DNA of 34,267 nt from a virus, in IMG/VR virus record IMGVR_UViG_3300032282_001237, positions 1 through 34,267 of that record. One strand, written 5' to 3'. The notes below the pieces were generated by a model that was not told the DNA's origin, searched no databases, and was given only the letters and a program-made list of their open reading frames with translations. A program made the translations under genes and the position numbers. Positions 13,722 through 21,088 of the stretch are shown here, in pieces. Positions within the stretch are counted from its first letter, which is position 1, and every line of letters begins with the position of its first letter.

Positions 13722-13817
13722 TTAAAACCCCTTAGCATAAATATAAACAAGTGCAAGTAAAGAACCCATAAACACCATAAAGATAGTACCTAGTAAGTAA
13801 TCTATAAATGTTTTCAT
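13722..13817 (-). CDS. Single-span membrane microprotein (31 aa)
   Basis: The frame begins MKTFIDYLLG and continues as one hydrophobic helix (TIFMVFMGSLLALVYIYA) with a short KGF tail. It starts one base after the upstream stop and ends two bases before the next ATG, which fits a real gene in a packed operon. The first four residues MKTF are shared with the gene just upstream. Confidence 0.55.
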   Translation of the reverse strand: MKTFIDYLLGTIFMVFMGSLLALVYIYAKGF

Positions 13818-13818
13818 G

Positions 13819-13989
13819 TTAAACCCCTAAATCAAAATAATGATAAATACCGTCATCTAAAAGTCTAACGGGATTAATAGCTTCTCTAATATAAATGTCT
13901 AGTTCTTCCATCATGGAACCGTCGCCTAATTCAGAACCTAAATAAATATTATTCTTAGGTATATCCTCATAATTAATAAATGTTTTCAT
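13819..13989 (-). CDS. Small acidic protein of unknown function (56 aa)
   Basis: The product starts MKTFINYEDIPKNNIYLGSE and has an acidic middle (GDGSMMEELDIYI) and a C-terminus DDGIYHYFDLGV. TGGAGG lies before the ATG, and the start overlaps the upstream stop (ATGA). No family was recognised. Confidence 0.58.
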   Translation of the reverse strand: MKTFINYEDIPKNNIYLGSELGDGSMMEELDIYIREAINPVRLLDDGIYHYFDLGV

Positions 13990-14114
13990 TTCAATACCTC
14001 CAGTTGACCGGATACACTCATTGAAAATTGAATAGCTTTCTTTAAATTCTTAAATGTTTTCCAAGCTATTGCCTCCTGACCGTAACAAAATGTTTTATAG
14101 TAAACACGTATCAT
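13986..14114 (-). CDS. Small basic protein of unknown function (42 aa)
   Basis: The frame reads MIRVYYKTFCYGQEAIAWKT and then FKNLKKAIQFSMSVSGQLEVLK. It starts in an ATGA overlap with the upstream gene and ends in an ATGA overlap with the downstream gene, after a GAGGTGAC site. The double coupling supports it as a gene. No motif was recognised. Confidence 0.58.
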   Translation of the reverse strand: MIRVYYKTFCYGQEAIAWKTFKNLKKAIQFSMSVSGQLEVLK

Positions 14115-14356
14115 AATGTCACCTCTTCAATGACAAAATAATGTCTAATCTCAATACAACAACTATATAAGCCGGTAATGTCACATATACAATGAATGTC
14201 ATCATAAACAATATCGAAGTGACCCATAACCGGTAAACATTCTATCCAGTTATCTAACTGTAATCCTTCCTTATCAGTTAAACATGAGTAATCTTCGTTA
14301 ATTAAAGCACTAGCATAAATCGAAGCAATACGATAAGTATAATAATCAAATTTCAT
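14111..14356 (-). CDS. Small acidic, Cys-rich protein of unknown function (81 aa)
   Basis: The protein has six Cys (DYSCLTDKEG, WIECLP, HCICDITGLYSCCIEI) and is acidic. The CxC and CC pairs could bind a metal ion, though the spacing fits no named zinc motif. It follows ardC across a gap with two hairpins, preceded by an AAGGGG site. Confidence 0.6.
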   Translation of the reverse strand: MKFDYYTYRIASIYASALINEDYSCLTDKEGLQLDNWIECLPVMGHFDIVYDDIHCICDITGLYSCCIEIRHYFVIEEVTL

Positions 14357-14377
14357 AATAAAACCCCTTATAAAGTT

Positions 14378-14399
14378 AAAAATGATTCTAATAAGAATC
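14378..14399 (-). terminator. Weak intrinsic terminator after ardC
   Basis: GATTCT/AGAATC form a 6-bp stem with an AATA loop; on the minus strand it is followed by ATTTTT. It would let only part of the ardC transcripts continue into the small genes. The low GC content of the stem makes it a weak site. Confidence 0.5.
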
Positions 14400-14400
14400 C

Positions 14401-14428
14401 AATAAGAGACTGGTTAGAATCTCTTATT
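14401..14428 (-). other. 9-bp hairpin after ardC stop codon
   Basis: AATAAGAGA and TCTCTTATT are perfectly complementary around a 10-base loop, eight bases beyond the ardC stop. Together with the neighbouring terminator-like hairpin it forms a double stem, which could stabilise the ardC mRNA 3' end. Confidence 0.55.
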
Positions 14429-14436
14429 AGTTATTA

Positions 14437-15285
14437 CTAGGCTACTTGTTTTAATGCTTCAAAGTTTACAATGTAATCCGTAGATTTTTGAGCATATGCA
14501 CTAGCTTTAAATATCATTTTGTTATCATTCTTTAATGCTTTTAACCATGATTGAATATAACCCTCATGTCTAATATCACCTTTGACAGCATACTTTTCAC
14601 ATAAAAATGCACTACCTAACTCAGCTATTAATTCTTCAAAGGCGTATGCTGTATCTGCAAACCTCTTACCCTTAGTTCTGTCTAGTCTATGTTTAGCACC
14701 AGACCAGTGAGTTAACTCATGTAGTAATGTCGCATAATATCCGGCTTCATCGTGAAAGTCTGATTTAACCGGCATATTAATGTAATCTTCACTCGGTCTG
14801 TAATATGCACTATTTCCTGAATGTCTAATACTTGCACCAGTATTGCTAACCATATTGTCAATGTCTACATTGTTTAAGAATGGTTTATCTTCAACATCCC
14901 TAGGCTTAATCTCGATTCCCTCTACCTGCTCGGCATTGAATACATAATATGTCTTCATGCAAGCATAAAAAGACTCTTCACTTTGATTAGTATCCGGATT
15001 AATGCTATTTGTTTTTACTGGTGAATAAAAGACAATCGCTGTACCAGTCTCACCTTTACGCACATTAGCACCTAATTGTTGCCATTGTTTAAAAGAACCC
15101 CAGACATTAGACTGAAAGCCGGACATCCCTAAGATAACTCTATTGATACCGTTGTATTCATTACCGCTATGGATATTCTTATCTAAAGTGTTTTCTGTAT
15201 GCCAAGGTTTAATCCATGGAATACAACCAGTTTCTAGTTTTTCAATGATTCTATTTGTAACTGTATCGTATATATCAGTTTTCAT
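14437..15285 (-). CDS. ardC: ArdC-type antirestriction protein with zincin metallopeptidase domain
   Basis: ArdC proteins bind single-stranded DNA and protect incoming DNA against host restriction. Residues 1-125 match the ArdC N-terminal domain (MKTDIYDTVTNRIIEKLETG, PWIKPW, YNGINRVIL, WGSFKQWQQLGANVRKGE, YYVFNAEQ). The C-terminal half is a zincin-like domain with HELTH at 189-193 holding the catalytic Glu190, and EELIAELGSAFLC at 217-229 offering the third zinc ligand. The length of 282 residues is normal. It is the first gene after a consensus promoter in the divergent control region, so it should be made at once after DNA entry. GGGGAG precedes the ATG. Confidence 0.92.
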   Translation of the reverse strand: MKTDIYDTVTNRIIEKLETGCIPWIKPWHTENTLDKNIHSGNEYNGINRVILGMSGFQSNVWGSFKQWQQLGANVRKGETGTAIVFYSPVKTNSINPDTNQSEESFYACMKTYYVFNAEQVEGIEIKPRDVEDKPFLNNVDIDNMVSNTGASIRHSGNSAYYRPSEDYINMPVKSDFHDEAGYYATLLHELTHWSGAKHRLDRTKGKRFADTAYAFEELIAELGSAFLCEKYAVKGDIRHEGYIQSWLKALKNDNKMIFKASAYAQKSTDYIVNFEALKQVA

Positions 15286-15296
15286 TCTTACTCCCC

Positions 15297-15429
15297 TTAT
15301 AGTTACTACCCTGATTGATTGAAATTGTACTACTTGTATATAATTATATATATAGTTTTATAGTTGTCAATAGTTTTATATAAATATATTTATAGTCTTT
15401 ATTCTTATAGTTTCATCTAGCCTTATAGT
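15297..15429. repeat. Five TTATAGT heptamers around the ardC promoter
   Basis: TTATAGT occurs at 15297, 15358, 15390, 15405 and 15423, all in the same orientation, with a further TATAGT at 15351. The copy at 15358-15364 fills the promoter spacer right next to the -35 box, and the one at 15297 overlaps the ardC ribosome binding site. They may be operators for a repressor or host factor. In such AT-rich DNA part of this may be chance. Confidence 0.45.
15343..15370 (-). promoter_or_regulatory. Strong sigma70 promoter for ardC operon
   Basis: On the minus strand a perfect TTGACA (15370-15365) is followed after 16 bases by a perfect TATAAT (15348-15343). Transcription should begin near 15336, giving a leader of about 50 bases before the ardC ATG. 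It needs only host RNA polymerase, as expected of an early promoter. Confidence 0.85.
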
Positions 15430-15634
15430 CTAAAGAGTAAAAGAGACAATATTGTTAAATACTTATATTGGCTATCTACTTATAAGGTATGGAATAGGAT
15501 AGGGTATAAGGTTGGATATATACCTACACTACACGCTCATTAAACTGAGTATATGGCATATGGGTGTGATATCTATTAGACTGTATAGCATTGATATGCT
15601 TATTATCCTTGATATGGGTAAGGGATAGTAGTAA

Positions 15635-15660
15635 ACTATTATTACAGTATAGATAATAGT
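15635..15660. promoter_or_regulatory. 8-bp dyad in divergent region
   Basis: ACTATTAT (15635-15642) and ATAATAGT (15653-15660) are perfect inverted repeats around a 10-base spacer. Half-sites with centres about 1.7 helical turns apart suit a dimeric DNA-binding protein, and the dyad lies about 75 bp upstream of the rightward -10 box. No matching regulator is identified. Confidence 0.45.
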
Positions 15661-15730
15661 AGGAGACTAAGAGATGGGCATGAGGTTGGTAGGTGCGAGA
15701 CCCCCAACTGACTCCTCCCCAAAAAAAATA

Positions 15731-15739
15731 TGCTATATT
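15731..15739 (+). promoter_or_regulatory. Extended -10 promoter of rightward genes
   Basis: TGCTATATT is an extended -10 element (TG, one base, then TATATT). No good -35 box lies 16-18 bases upstream (ACTCCT or CTGACT region), as is common for extended -10 promoters. Transcription would begin near 15746, leaving a leader of about 20 bases with AGGAGA before the first ATG. Confidence 0.5.
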
Positions 15740-15765
15740 TGGTTTTATATGAATAGGAGAAGTTA

Positions 15766-15978
15766 ATGATTAAGATTAATAAAGATATACCAGTACCTAA
15801 TACTAGAGTAAGAAGAGAGTATCCCTATGATAGTATGGAGATAGGTGATAGCTTTCATGTAGATGGTGCTTCATTAGCTGTTGTATGTAACAGTAATTGG
15901 AGAAATGGTAAGAAGTTAGGGATGAAGTTTATAGCTGCAAAGGATGATACGGGGGTTCGTGTATGGAGAACGGTATAA
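15766..15978 (+). CDS. Small basic phage protein (70 aa)
   Basis: The protein begins MIKINKDIPVPNTRVRREYPYDSMEIGDSF, shown here only in its motifs: IPVP near residue 8, YPYDSMEIGDSF at 19-30, then a GRKF-like GKKLGMKF and a final GVRVWRTV. This layout recurs in small phage proteins with unknown function and a predicted beta-rich DNA-binding-like fold. It is the first rightward gene, with AGGAGA six bases ahead of the ATG, so it could be an early regulator. Confidence 0.7.
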   Translation: MIKINKDIPVPNTRVRREYPYDSMEIGDSFHVDGASLAVVCNSNWRNGKKLGMKFIAAKDDTGVRVWRTV

Positions 15979-16205
15979 AAGACCGTATGAATGGGGTGGG
16001 TATCTTGGCACAAGCTGATGCTAAGGCTAAATACATGGACTCTTTGACTAAGATGAATTGGAATCAGTTGTTTGCTGAGTTGATGAGGGTTCATGCGGAG
16101 AGTGCTAGGATGTTAAATGAGTCCTATGCTGAACTGGATAGAGTAAATGAGTTACTAAACAGAGATGAAGATGGCGATAGCTTCAACACCGAGACAAGTC
16201 ACTAG
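15963..16205 (+). CDS. Small hypothetical protein (80 aa)
   Basis: The central and C-terminal part is helical and charged (MDSLTKMNWNQLFAELMRVH, then ESYAELDRVNELLNRDEDGD). The start is uncertain: the first ATG overlaps the upstream gene by 16 bases and has only a G-rich run before it, and later ATG codons at 15987 and 16035 have weaker sites. No domain was recognised. It may form a coiled-coil oligomer. Confidence 0.5.
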   Translation: MENGIKDRMNGVGILAQADAKAKYMDSLTKMNWNQLFAELMRVHAESARMLNESYAELDRVNELLNRDEDGDSFNTETSH

Positions 16206-16431
16206 TGAAGTGATAGAGCAATTGATGCAGAATCGGCTAGAGTTGAAAGCTGATATGCAGCGTGTACTAGGATGTTTCAGTAATGACGAGAAGAGACAGC
16301 TTGTTGCTGAGTGGAAAGCCAAGTATAGTGAGAGCAAGGTCAACGAATTAGTCCGTTTTGCTAAGAACAAGAAGGCTTGTTATACGATTGCTCATTGGGA
16401 TATAGATAACTTTAGAAGCACAAGAAAATGA
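16165..16431 (+). CDS. Small helical protein next to terminase; possible small terminase subunit
   Basis: The protein is helical and basic: RQVTSEVIEQLMQNRLELKA, then ADMQRVLGCFSNDEKRQLV, and KVNELVRFAKNKKACYTIA. A second ATG two codons in (MAIAS) is an equally good start. It overlaps the large terminase gene by four bases (ATGA). Position and size would allow a small terminase subunit, but no helix-turn-helix that would prove this was seen; the 134-residue protein after terL is the other candidate. Confidence 0.55.
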   Translation: MKMAIASTPRQVTSEVIEQLMQNRLELKADMQRVLGCFSNDEKRQLVAEWKAKYSESKVNELVRFAKNKKACYTIAHWDIDNFRSTRK

Positions 16432-18185
16432 ACTTTAACTTAAATAACTTCTATCGGTTCTGTGATAACCTTTCTGTTGAAACAAAGGAAGATGGTCTCA
16501 AGAAATTAACCCATCGTTTAGGCACCCAGACGTATGTGATGGATGAGATACAAAAAGGTCTTTCTGAGGATGTCCATTTCTTTGTTATTTTAAAAGGACG
16601 ACAACAAGGTATCACTACAATTACATTAGCCCTTGACTTGTATTGGCATTTTATTCATGCTGGCTTACAAGGCACCTTAGTAACCGATACAGAAGAAAAT
16701 AAAGATATGTTCAGGGGTACGCTTACTAATTACATGGATGGCTTACCTAAAGGCTTTAAAGTTCCGATGGTCGCCCATAACCGAAATGGATTATCTTTAA
16801 AGAACAGAAGCCGTTTGTTTTATCAGGTTGCCGGTCTGAGAGCCAAGGGTTCTTTAGGTCGTGGTAAAGGGATTACATATTTACATGGTACTGAGACAAG
16901 TTCTTGGGGAGATGAAGAGGGACTAGCTTCCCTGCTGGCTTCTTTGGCTGAGAATAATCCTAAGAGGTTATTTGTATTTGAGAGTACAGCACGTGGCTTT
17001 AATATGTTCCATGATATGTACGTAACTGCTAAGAGGGCTAGGACACAGAGGGCAATCTTTTGTGGCTGGTGGCGAAATGAGTTTTACTCTGCTGACCCTG
17101 AGAGCAATGTCTACAAAACATATTGGGATGGAAAGTTAACATCTGAAGAAAAAGAGTGGACTAAGGATGTTAAGAAGTTATACAACGTGGAAATTAATTC
17201 ACGACAAATGGCTTGGTGGCGATGGAAACTGTATGAAGGTATTAAAGATGATGCGTTAATGTATCAAGAGTTTCCTCCTACAGAAGATTACGCTTTTATA
17301 ATGACTGGTAGTAGTTTCTTTTCAAATGCGAGGTGTACAGATGCTATTAAATTGGCTAAGAAGATTCAACCTGACAACTATAGATATTCTTTCGGTGCAA
17401 ACTTTCAAGATACACAGGTTCTTAAATCAACAGACCGTTTGGCTACGCTCCGGGTGTGGGAAGAACCAATTGATACAGCTTATTACGTTATTGGTGCTGA
17501 CCCCGCTTACGGTAGTTCTGATTGGGCTGATAGGTTTTGTATACAAGTTTTCCGTTGTTATGCTGATGGCATGGACCAAGTTGCGGAGTTTGCTACATCG
17601 GAATTAAACACATACCAATTTGCTTGGGTTATTGCTCACCTTGCCGGTGCTTATAAGAACTCAACCCTTAACCTTGAAATTAATGGTCCGGGTCAAGCAG
17701 TTATTAATGAGATGCGTAACTTAAAACGTCTAGCAGCAGCCATGAAAACAGCAATGGGTAAAGACCTCATGGATGTATATGCTTCCATGTCGAACTATAT
17801 ATGGCGAAGAAACGACACTCTTGGCGGACCAAGTAACAGTATTGGCTGGTTAACAACTAGTGCAACTAAAGAACGTATGCTTTCCTACATGAAAGATTAC
17901 TTTGAACGTAACATGATGCAAGTGTTAAGCCTTGATTTAATTGAAGAAATGAAAACCATTGTGCGTGATGGTGGAAGTATTGAGGCAAGTGGTCGTAATA
18001 AAGATGACCGGGTAATTGCCGCAGCCCTAGCAGCCGCAGCATTTGCTGAACAAGTACAACCAAGACTAGTAGCACAAGGCATTAGTCGAGCAGTCTCTCA
18101 AAAACAAGAAGAGTACACTCCTGAACAAATTGCTGTGGGTAAGAATGTAAGTGATTATCTAAAGAAGATTGGGGTATATGGATGA
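16428..18185 (+). CDS. terL: Terminase large subunit
   Basis: The protein drives DNA into the capsid and cuts it. The ATPase part has a variant Walker A, LKGRQQGITT at residues 55-64, with Arg-Gln in place of the usual Gly-Lys run as in many terminases. A Walker B-like ITYLHGTE lies at 149-156 and the coupling motif ESTARG at 185-190. The nuclease part shows GADPAYGS with Asp358, LEING with Glu418 and KDDRV with Asp526/527, the three acidic positions of the RNase H-like fold. The full length of 585 residues suggests an active enzyme. It is coupled to both neighbours by ATGA overlaps. Confidence 0.95.
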   Translation: MNFNLNNFYRFCDNLSVETKEDGLKKLTHRLGTQTYVMDEIQKGLSEDVHFFVILKGRQQGITTITLALDLYWHFIHAGLQGTLVTDTEENKDMFRGTLTNYMDGLPKGFKVPMVAHNRNGLSLKNRSRLFYQVAGLRAKGSLGRGKGITYLHGTETSSWGDEEGLASLLASLAENNPKRLFVFESTARGFNMFHDMYVTAKRARTQRAIFCGWWRNEFYSADPESNVYKTYWDGKLTSEEKEWTKDVKKLYNVEINSRQMAWWRWKLYEGIKDDALMYQEFPPTEDYAFIMTGSSFFSNARCTDAIKLAKKIQPDNYRYSFGANFQDTQVLKSTDRLATLRVWEEPIDTAYYVIGADPAYGSSDWADRFCIQVFRCYADGMDQVAEFATSELNTYQFAWVIAHLAGAYKNSTLNLEINGPGQAVINEMRNLKRLAAAMKTAMGKDLMDVYASMSNYIWRRNDTLGGPSNSIGWLTTSATKERMLSYMKDYFERNMMQVLSLDLIEEMKTIVRDGGSIEASGRNKDDRVIAAALAAAAFAEQVQPRLVAQGISRAVSQKQEEYTPEQIAVGKNVSDYLKKIGVYG

Positions 18186-18586
18186 GAGACCCCATCATGC
18201 CAAAGGCTCAATTACTTAGAGAAATTAAAAGATTCATTAAAGACAAGAATCGTGGTATCTCAAGGGAACTCTTTGCGGAACTATGCGGAATTAGTTTAAC
18301 TTTGTTGCGTGATGTTTTTATCAATGAAATCATACCCATGACAGAGAACACACAGATACGTGTGTCTAGGGGATACGCTGCTTACAAGCGTGGTGAAGTA
18401 GCAGTAATGATGAACCGAGACCAAACAAGGTTTGTACAGTTTAGGAAAGAACCTAAACCAATGTATGAAAGAAGTACGGGTTTACAAGTAGTAGATGGTC
18501 AGATTAAGATTAAGTTAGGTATTCGCAATGCAGCAGATTATTCAGGTAGTGATTTAAACGAACAGCTAGGGGGAAAGTATGGCTAA
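18182..18586 (+). CDS. Helical DNA-binding-like protein, possible small terminase (134 aa)
   Basis: The start overlaps the terL stop (ATGA); a second ATG five codons later (MPKAQLL) is possible. Residues 10-50 (LREIKRFIKDKN then ISRELFAELCGISLTLLRDVF) look like a helix-turn-helix, and SRGYAAYKRGEVAVMMNRD follows. The C-terminal part is beta-like and basic. It may bind DNA in packaging as a small terminase subunit or be a structural adaptor; no signature settles this. Confidence 0.55.
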   Translation: MRDPIMPKAQLLREIKRFIKDKNRGISRELFAELCGISLTLLRDVFINEIIPMTENTQIRVSRGYAAYKRGEVAVMMNRDQTRFVQFRKEPKPMYERSTGLQVVDGQIKIKLGIRNAADYSGSDLNEQLGGKYG

Positions 18587-19073
18587 GGTATTACACGACT
18601 ACAAATGTAGTGAACATGGTTACTTTGAAGGTTACAAATCAATCTGTCCAATGATGCAATGTCAGGGTGAGGTAATGATGGTTTTCTTACAACCACCGGG
18701 ATTAGTTGGTGAGAAAACAAAAAAGAACGATAAAACCTTGAAACAATTAGCGATTGACTTTAAGATGACAGATATTAAGTCAACACGTGAAGGTGAACAC
18801 CAGTCTGGATACTTGAAAAAGTATGGTGTTACAGAGGAAAAAGTAGAGAAGGCACCGGATGTTCCACGTGAAGCAAGACCGGGTGATTCTGCTGTTTGGG
18901 GTGGAGGCTTCCAAAATCTCAATATGGCGAGTATATTATCGGGAAGAGCAGTACAATCAGTAAAAGGCGAGGCTGTCGGTTTAACTCCATCTGAAGCTGG
19001 TATTCGCAAAGGACCGGTGATAGACCCAAATGCTACCATGCGTGACCACGAAAACTTGAAGATTAAAACATGA
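18579..19073 (+). CDS. Protein with N-terminal zinc-ribbon-like Cys/His cluster (164 aa)
   Basis: The N-terminus holds YKCSEHGYFEG and ICPMMQCQGEV, with Cys9, His12, Cys23 and Cys28, a pattern like the zinc-ribbon proteins found near phage terminase and portal genes. The middle has a TREGEHQSGYLKKY segment, and the C-terminus is Gly/Pro-rich (AVWGGGFQNLNMASIL, TPSEAGIRKGP). It overlaps the upstream gene by eight bases with AGGGGG before the ATG, and the portal gene by four. The role is unknown, probably DNA packaging or head assembly. Confidence 0.65.
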   Translation: MAKVLHDYKCSEHGYFEGYKSICPMMQCQGEVMMVFLQPPGLVGEKTKKNDKTLKQLAIDFKMTDIKSTREGEHQSGYLKKYGVTEEKVEKAPDVPREARPGDSAVWGGGFQNLNMASILSGRAVQSVKGEAVGLTPSEAGIRKGPVIDPNATMRDHENLKIKT

Positions 19074-20722
19074 TAATTCCACCAAAAGCAGAAGAGCGTG
19101 AGTTTTTTTACAAAGAACTGATAATGAAATGTCAGGTGTCTATTGATGAACGTAGGTCTGATTATTCTAATCTACGCTCTTTCTACTTGTTTGGTAACTC
19201 GGAAGAACAGTCACCTGCGGTATTTAATAAGATTCATCCGCACATTGACCAACTAACTAGCTTTCTTTACAGTTCAGAAACAACAAGGTTCTCAATTAAT
19301 TTAGGTGCCTCTGTGGATGACCGGGAACATTACAAGGTTCCTAAACTTACACAAGCACTAAATGATGAATGGCTTAACTCCAATGCTGACCAAGTTTTTT
19401 CAACTGCTCTTACATGGTCTTTAGTTTATAACTCATCGTTTATTAAACTAATTTACAACAAAGGTATTCAGCCTTTTATGATTGAGCCTAGCAGCATCGG
19501 TGTTCTCAGAGAAGATGTACCTTACACCTCTAGGCAAGAAGCACTTGTTCATACGTACTACATCACTAAGTCTGAACTCTATGCACGACTCTATGACCAT
19601 CCTAGACGGGAACAAATTGTCTCAAGAGTAAACTCTTCTTATGGACAACAAATTCACAATGAAGTACCGGACGGATTAACTGTTATTTTGTCGCAGTCTC
19701 AAGTCAATATGGTTGGTAACGTCAATATGCAGATGGGTCAGTACAACAAGTACAAGGCAAGAGTTGCAGAAGATACAATTGAAATGAAAGAGTTGTGGGT
19801 TTGGAATGATGAAATTAATGATTATCAAGTTGTTACTATTGCTAATCCTGATGTAGTTATCTATGACAGACCGGGTGAAAAAGTATTCCTTAAAGGTGAA
19901 TTGCCTTTTGTTCAGTTATGTCCTAATCCTCAGTACGATTACTATTGGGGACAAAGCGAAGTACAAAGAATGATATTGCTACAGCAAGCTAGAAATAAAC
20001 GCTTTGATGAAATTACACAACTTCTTGCCAAACAAGTTAATCCTCCAATGATGATTAGTGGCTTCTCTGGAATTATGGATGAAAAGAATTTTGCTTTAAA
20101 TCGTGCAGGTTCTTTCTTATCAAGTGATATGCCAAACGCTAAGGTAGATAAATTAGCACCACAGATGCCGGCAGATTTATTTAGTGAATTAGACCGTATT
20201 GATTCTATGTTTGAAGAAGTGTCTGGTATTACCAACGTATTATCCGGCAAAGGTGAGTCAGGAGTACGCTCTACAGGTCATGCGTCACAACTAGCAAGGC
20301 TTGGAAGTTCAAGGGCAAAGAAACGTGCGTTAATTATTGAAGATAGTTTAGAAAAAGTGGCAACACTTTATTTAAAATTAATGGCTGTTTATGACAATAC
20401 GCACTTTACAACTGAAGGCGAACCTGAGAAGATACCATTTATAGCAGAGCAGTTTACAAAAGATTATGATGTTAAAGTAGATGCACATAGTAACTCACCA
20501 ATCTTTATGGAAGATATGAGAAACTTAGCATTTAATTTATTAAAAGCTGGTGCAATTGATAAAGAATCTTTGCTTGACTTATTAGAGCCTCCAATGAAAC
20601 AATTGCTTAAAGAGCGATTGAAGAAAATGGAAGAGAAGCAAGAGAAGCAACAACAAGCAGCACAAGCTAGTAAACAAGAATTATCTCCACCGAAAGGTAA
20701 ACCAGATTTAAAGGTAATGTAA
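19070..20722 (+). CDS. Portal protein
   Basis: The 550-residue protein forms the ring through which DNA enters and leaves the head. It shows the layout of portals from short-tailed phages: an N-terminal helical part (SNLRSFYLFGN), HPHIDQLTSFLYSSETTRF near residue 60, a middle wing (MKELWVWNDEINDYQ, FLKGELPFVQLCPNPQYDYYWG), the helix QSEVQRMILLQQARNKRFDE, a stem-like GVRSTGHASQLARLGSS, and a charged Gln/Lys-rich C-terminal coiled coil (RLKKMEEKQEKQQQAAQA). It lies between terminase and scaffold, the usual order. The start overlaps the upstream stop. Confidence 0.88.
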   Translation: MIIPPKAEEREFFYKELIMKCQVSIDERRSDYSNLRSFYLFGNSEEQSPAVFNKIHPHIDQLTSFLYSSETTRFSINLGASVDDREHYKVPKLTQALNDEWLNSNADQVFSTALTWSLVYNSSFIKLIYNKGIQPFMIEPSSIGVLREDVPYTSRQEALVHTYYITKSELYARLYDHPRREQIVSRVNSSYGQQIHNEVPDGLTVILSQSQVNMVGNVNMQMGQYNKYKARVAEDTIEMKELWVWNDEINDYQVVTIANPDVVIYDRPGEKVFLKGELPFVQLCPNPQYDYYWGQSEVQRMILLQQARNKRFDEITQLLAKQVNPPMMISGFSGIMDEKNFALNRAGSFLSSDMPNAKVDKLAPQMPADLFSELDRIDSMFEEVSGITNVLSGKGESGVRSTGHASQLARLGSSRAKKRALIIEDSLEKVATLYLKLMAVYDNTHFTTEGEPEKIPFIAEQFTKDYDVKVDAHSNSPIFMEDMRNLAFNLLKAGAIDKESLLDLLEPPMKQLLKERLKKMEEKQEKQQQAAQASKQELSPPKGKPDLKVM

Positions 20723-20887
20723 ATGGCGACTAGAGGAAATGTACAACCAAAAGCAGACCAGCCGAGAGTTACTCAAGGCAGTTTAAAAAAGGATACTGGT
20801 CCAAATTTACAATACCGTAATACAGATATTAAAACGGTAGGTCGCCAAATGGGTGGTCGCCCGGTTAGAGAGTACGGACGGGGGTAG
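20723..20887 (+). CDS. Small basic protein (54 aa)
   Basis: The ATG follows the portal stop without a gap. The product starts MATRGNVQPKADQPRVTQGS and ends VGRQMGGRPVREYGRG; it is rich in Arg, Gly and Gln and probably disordered. It may be a head or portal accessory protein. No family was recognised. Confidence 0.65.
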   Translation: MATRGNVQPKADQPRVTQGSLKKDTGPNLQYRNTDIKTVGRQMGGRPVREYGRG

Positions 20888-20907
20888 TCAACTTGAAGGA
20901 GAGCATT

Positions 20908-20943
20908 ATGGCTTACAAAAAAGGTCGTAAAGGTTGTCGGTAA
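20908..20943 (+). CDS. Micro-ORF, 11 aa, basic
   Basis: The peptide MAYKKGRKGCR is read from an ATG preceded by AAGGAG. The 17 bases AGGAGAGCATTATGGCT around the start are identical to those around the start of the major capsid gene, so it should be translated very well. Peptides this short are rarely annotated; the evidence is the initiation site and the absence of any other gene in the gap. Confidence 0.45.
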   Translation: MAYKKGRKGCR

Positions 20944-21017
20944 ATATTTCCTGTGAGAAGGAGAAGGGCTGTGGCTTCCTTGCCCTAAATAGGTCGCCGC
21001 CTCGTTAGGAGATGAAT

Positions 21018-21056
21018 ATGCGTAAAGCTAGAAAAGGACGTAAGGCACGTAAGTAA
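21018..21056 (+). CDS. Micro-ORF, 12 aa, Lys/Arg-rich
   Basis: The peptide MRKARKGRKARK consists almost only of Lys, Arg, Ala and Gly. AGGAG lies six bases before the ATG. Its stop codon lies in a stable hairpin. It resembles the 11-residue peptide upstream in composition (KGRK in both). It could bind nucleic acid or be a remnant of a longer protein. Confidence 0.42.
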   Translation: MRKARKGRKARK

Positions 21057-21072
21057 TTCTTCGGAATTGCTT
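21051..21072 (+). terminator. 9-bp hairpin with UUCG tetraloop
   Basis: AAGTAATTC and GAATTGCTT pair over nine positions (one T-G) around TTCG, giving the very stable C(UUCG)G tetraloop. The stem includes the stop codon of the 12-residue ORF. No T tract follows, so it may act as an mRNA stability element or weak terminator. Confidence 0.5.
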
Positions 21073-21088
21073 TGTACTTACAAAGAAA

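Larger units (their letters stand above)
15286..15765. other. Divergent AT-rich control region
   Basis: No gene was found in this 480-bp interval. It contains a consensus leftward promoter, an extended -10 promoter for the rightward genes, repeated TTATAGT heptamers and an 8-bp dyad. It also carries direct TTGATATG repeats near 15590 and 15610. Its position between both transcription units and its high A+T make it the best candidate for a replication start, but no iteron set of a known initiator or DnaA box was identified. Confidence 0.7.
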
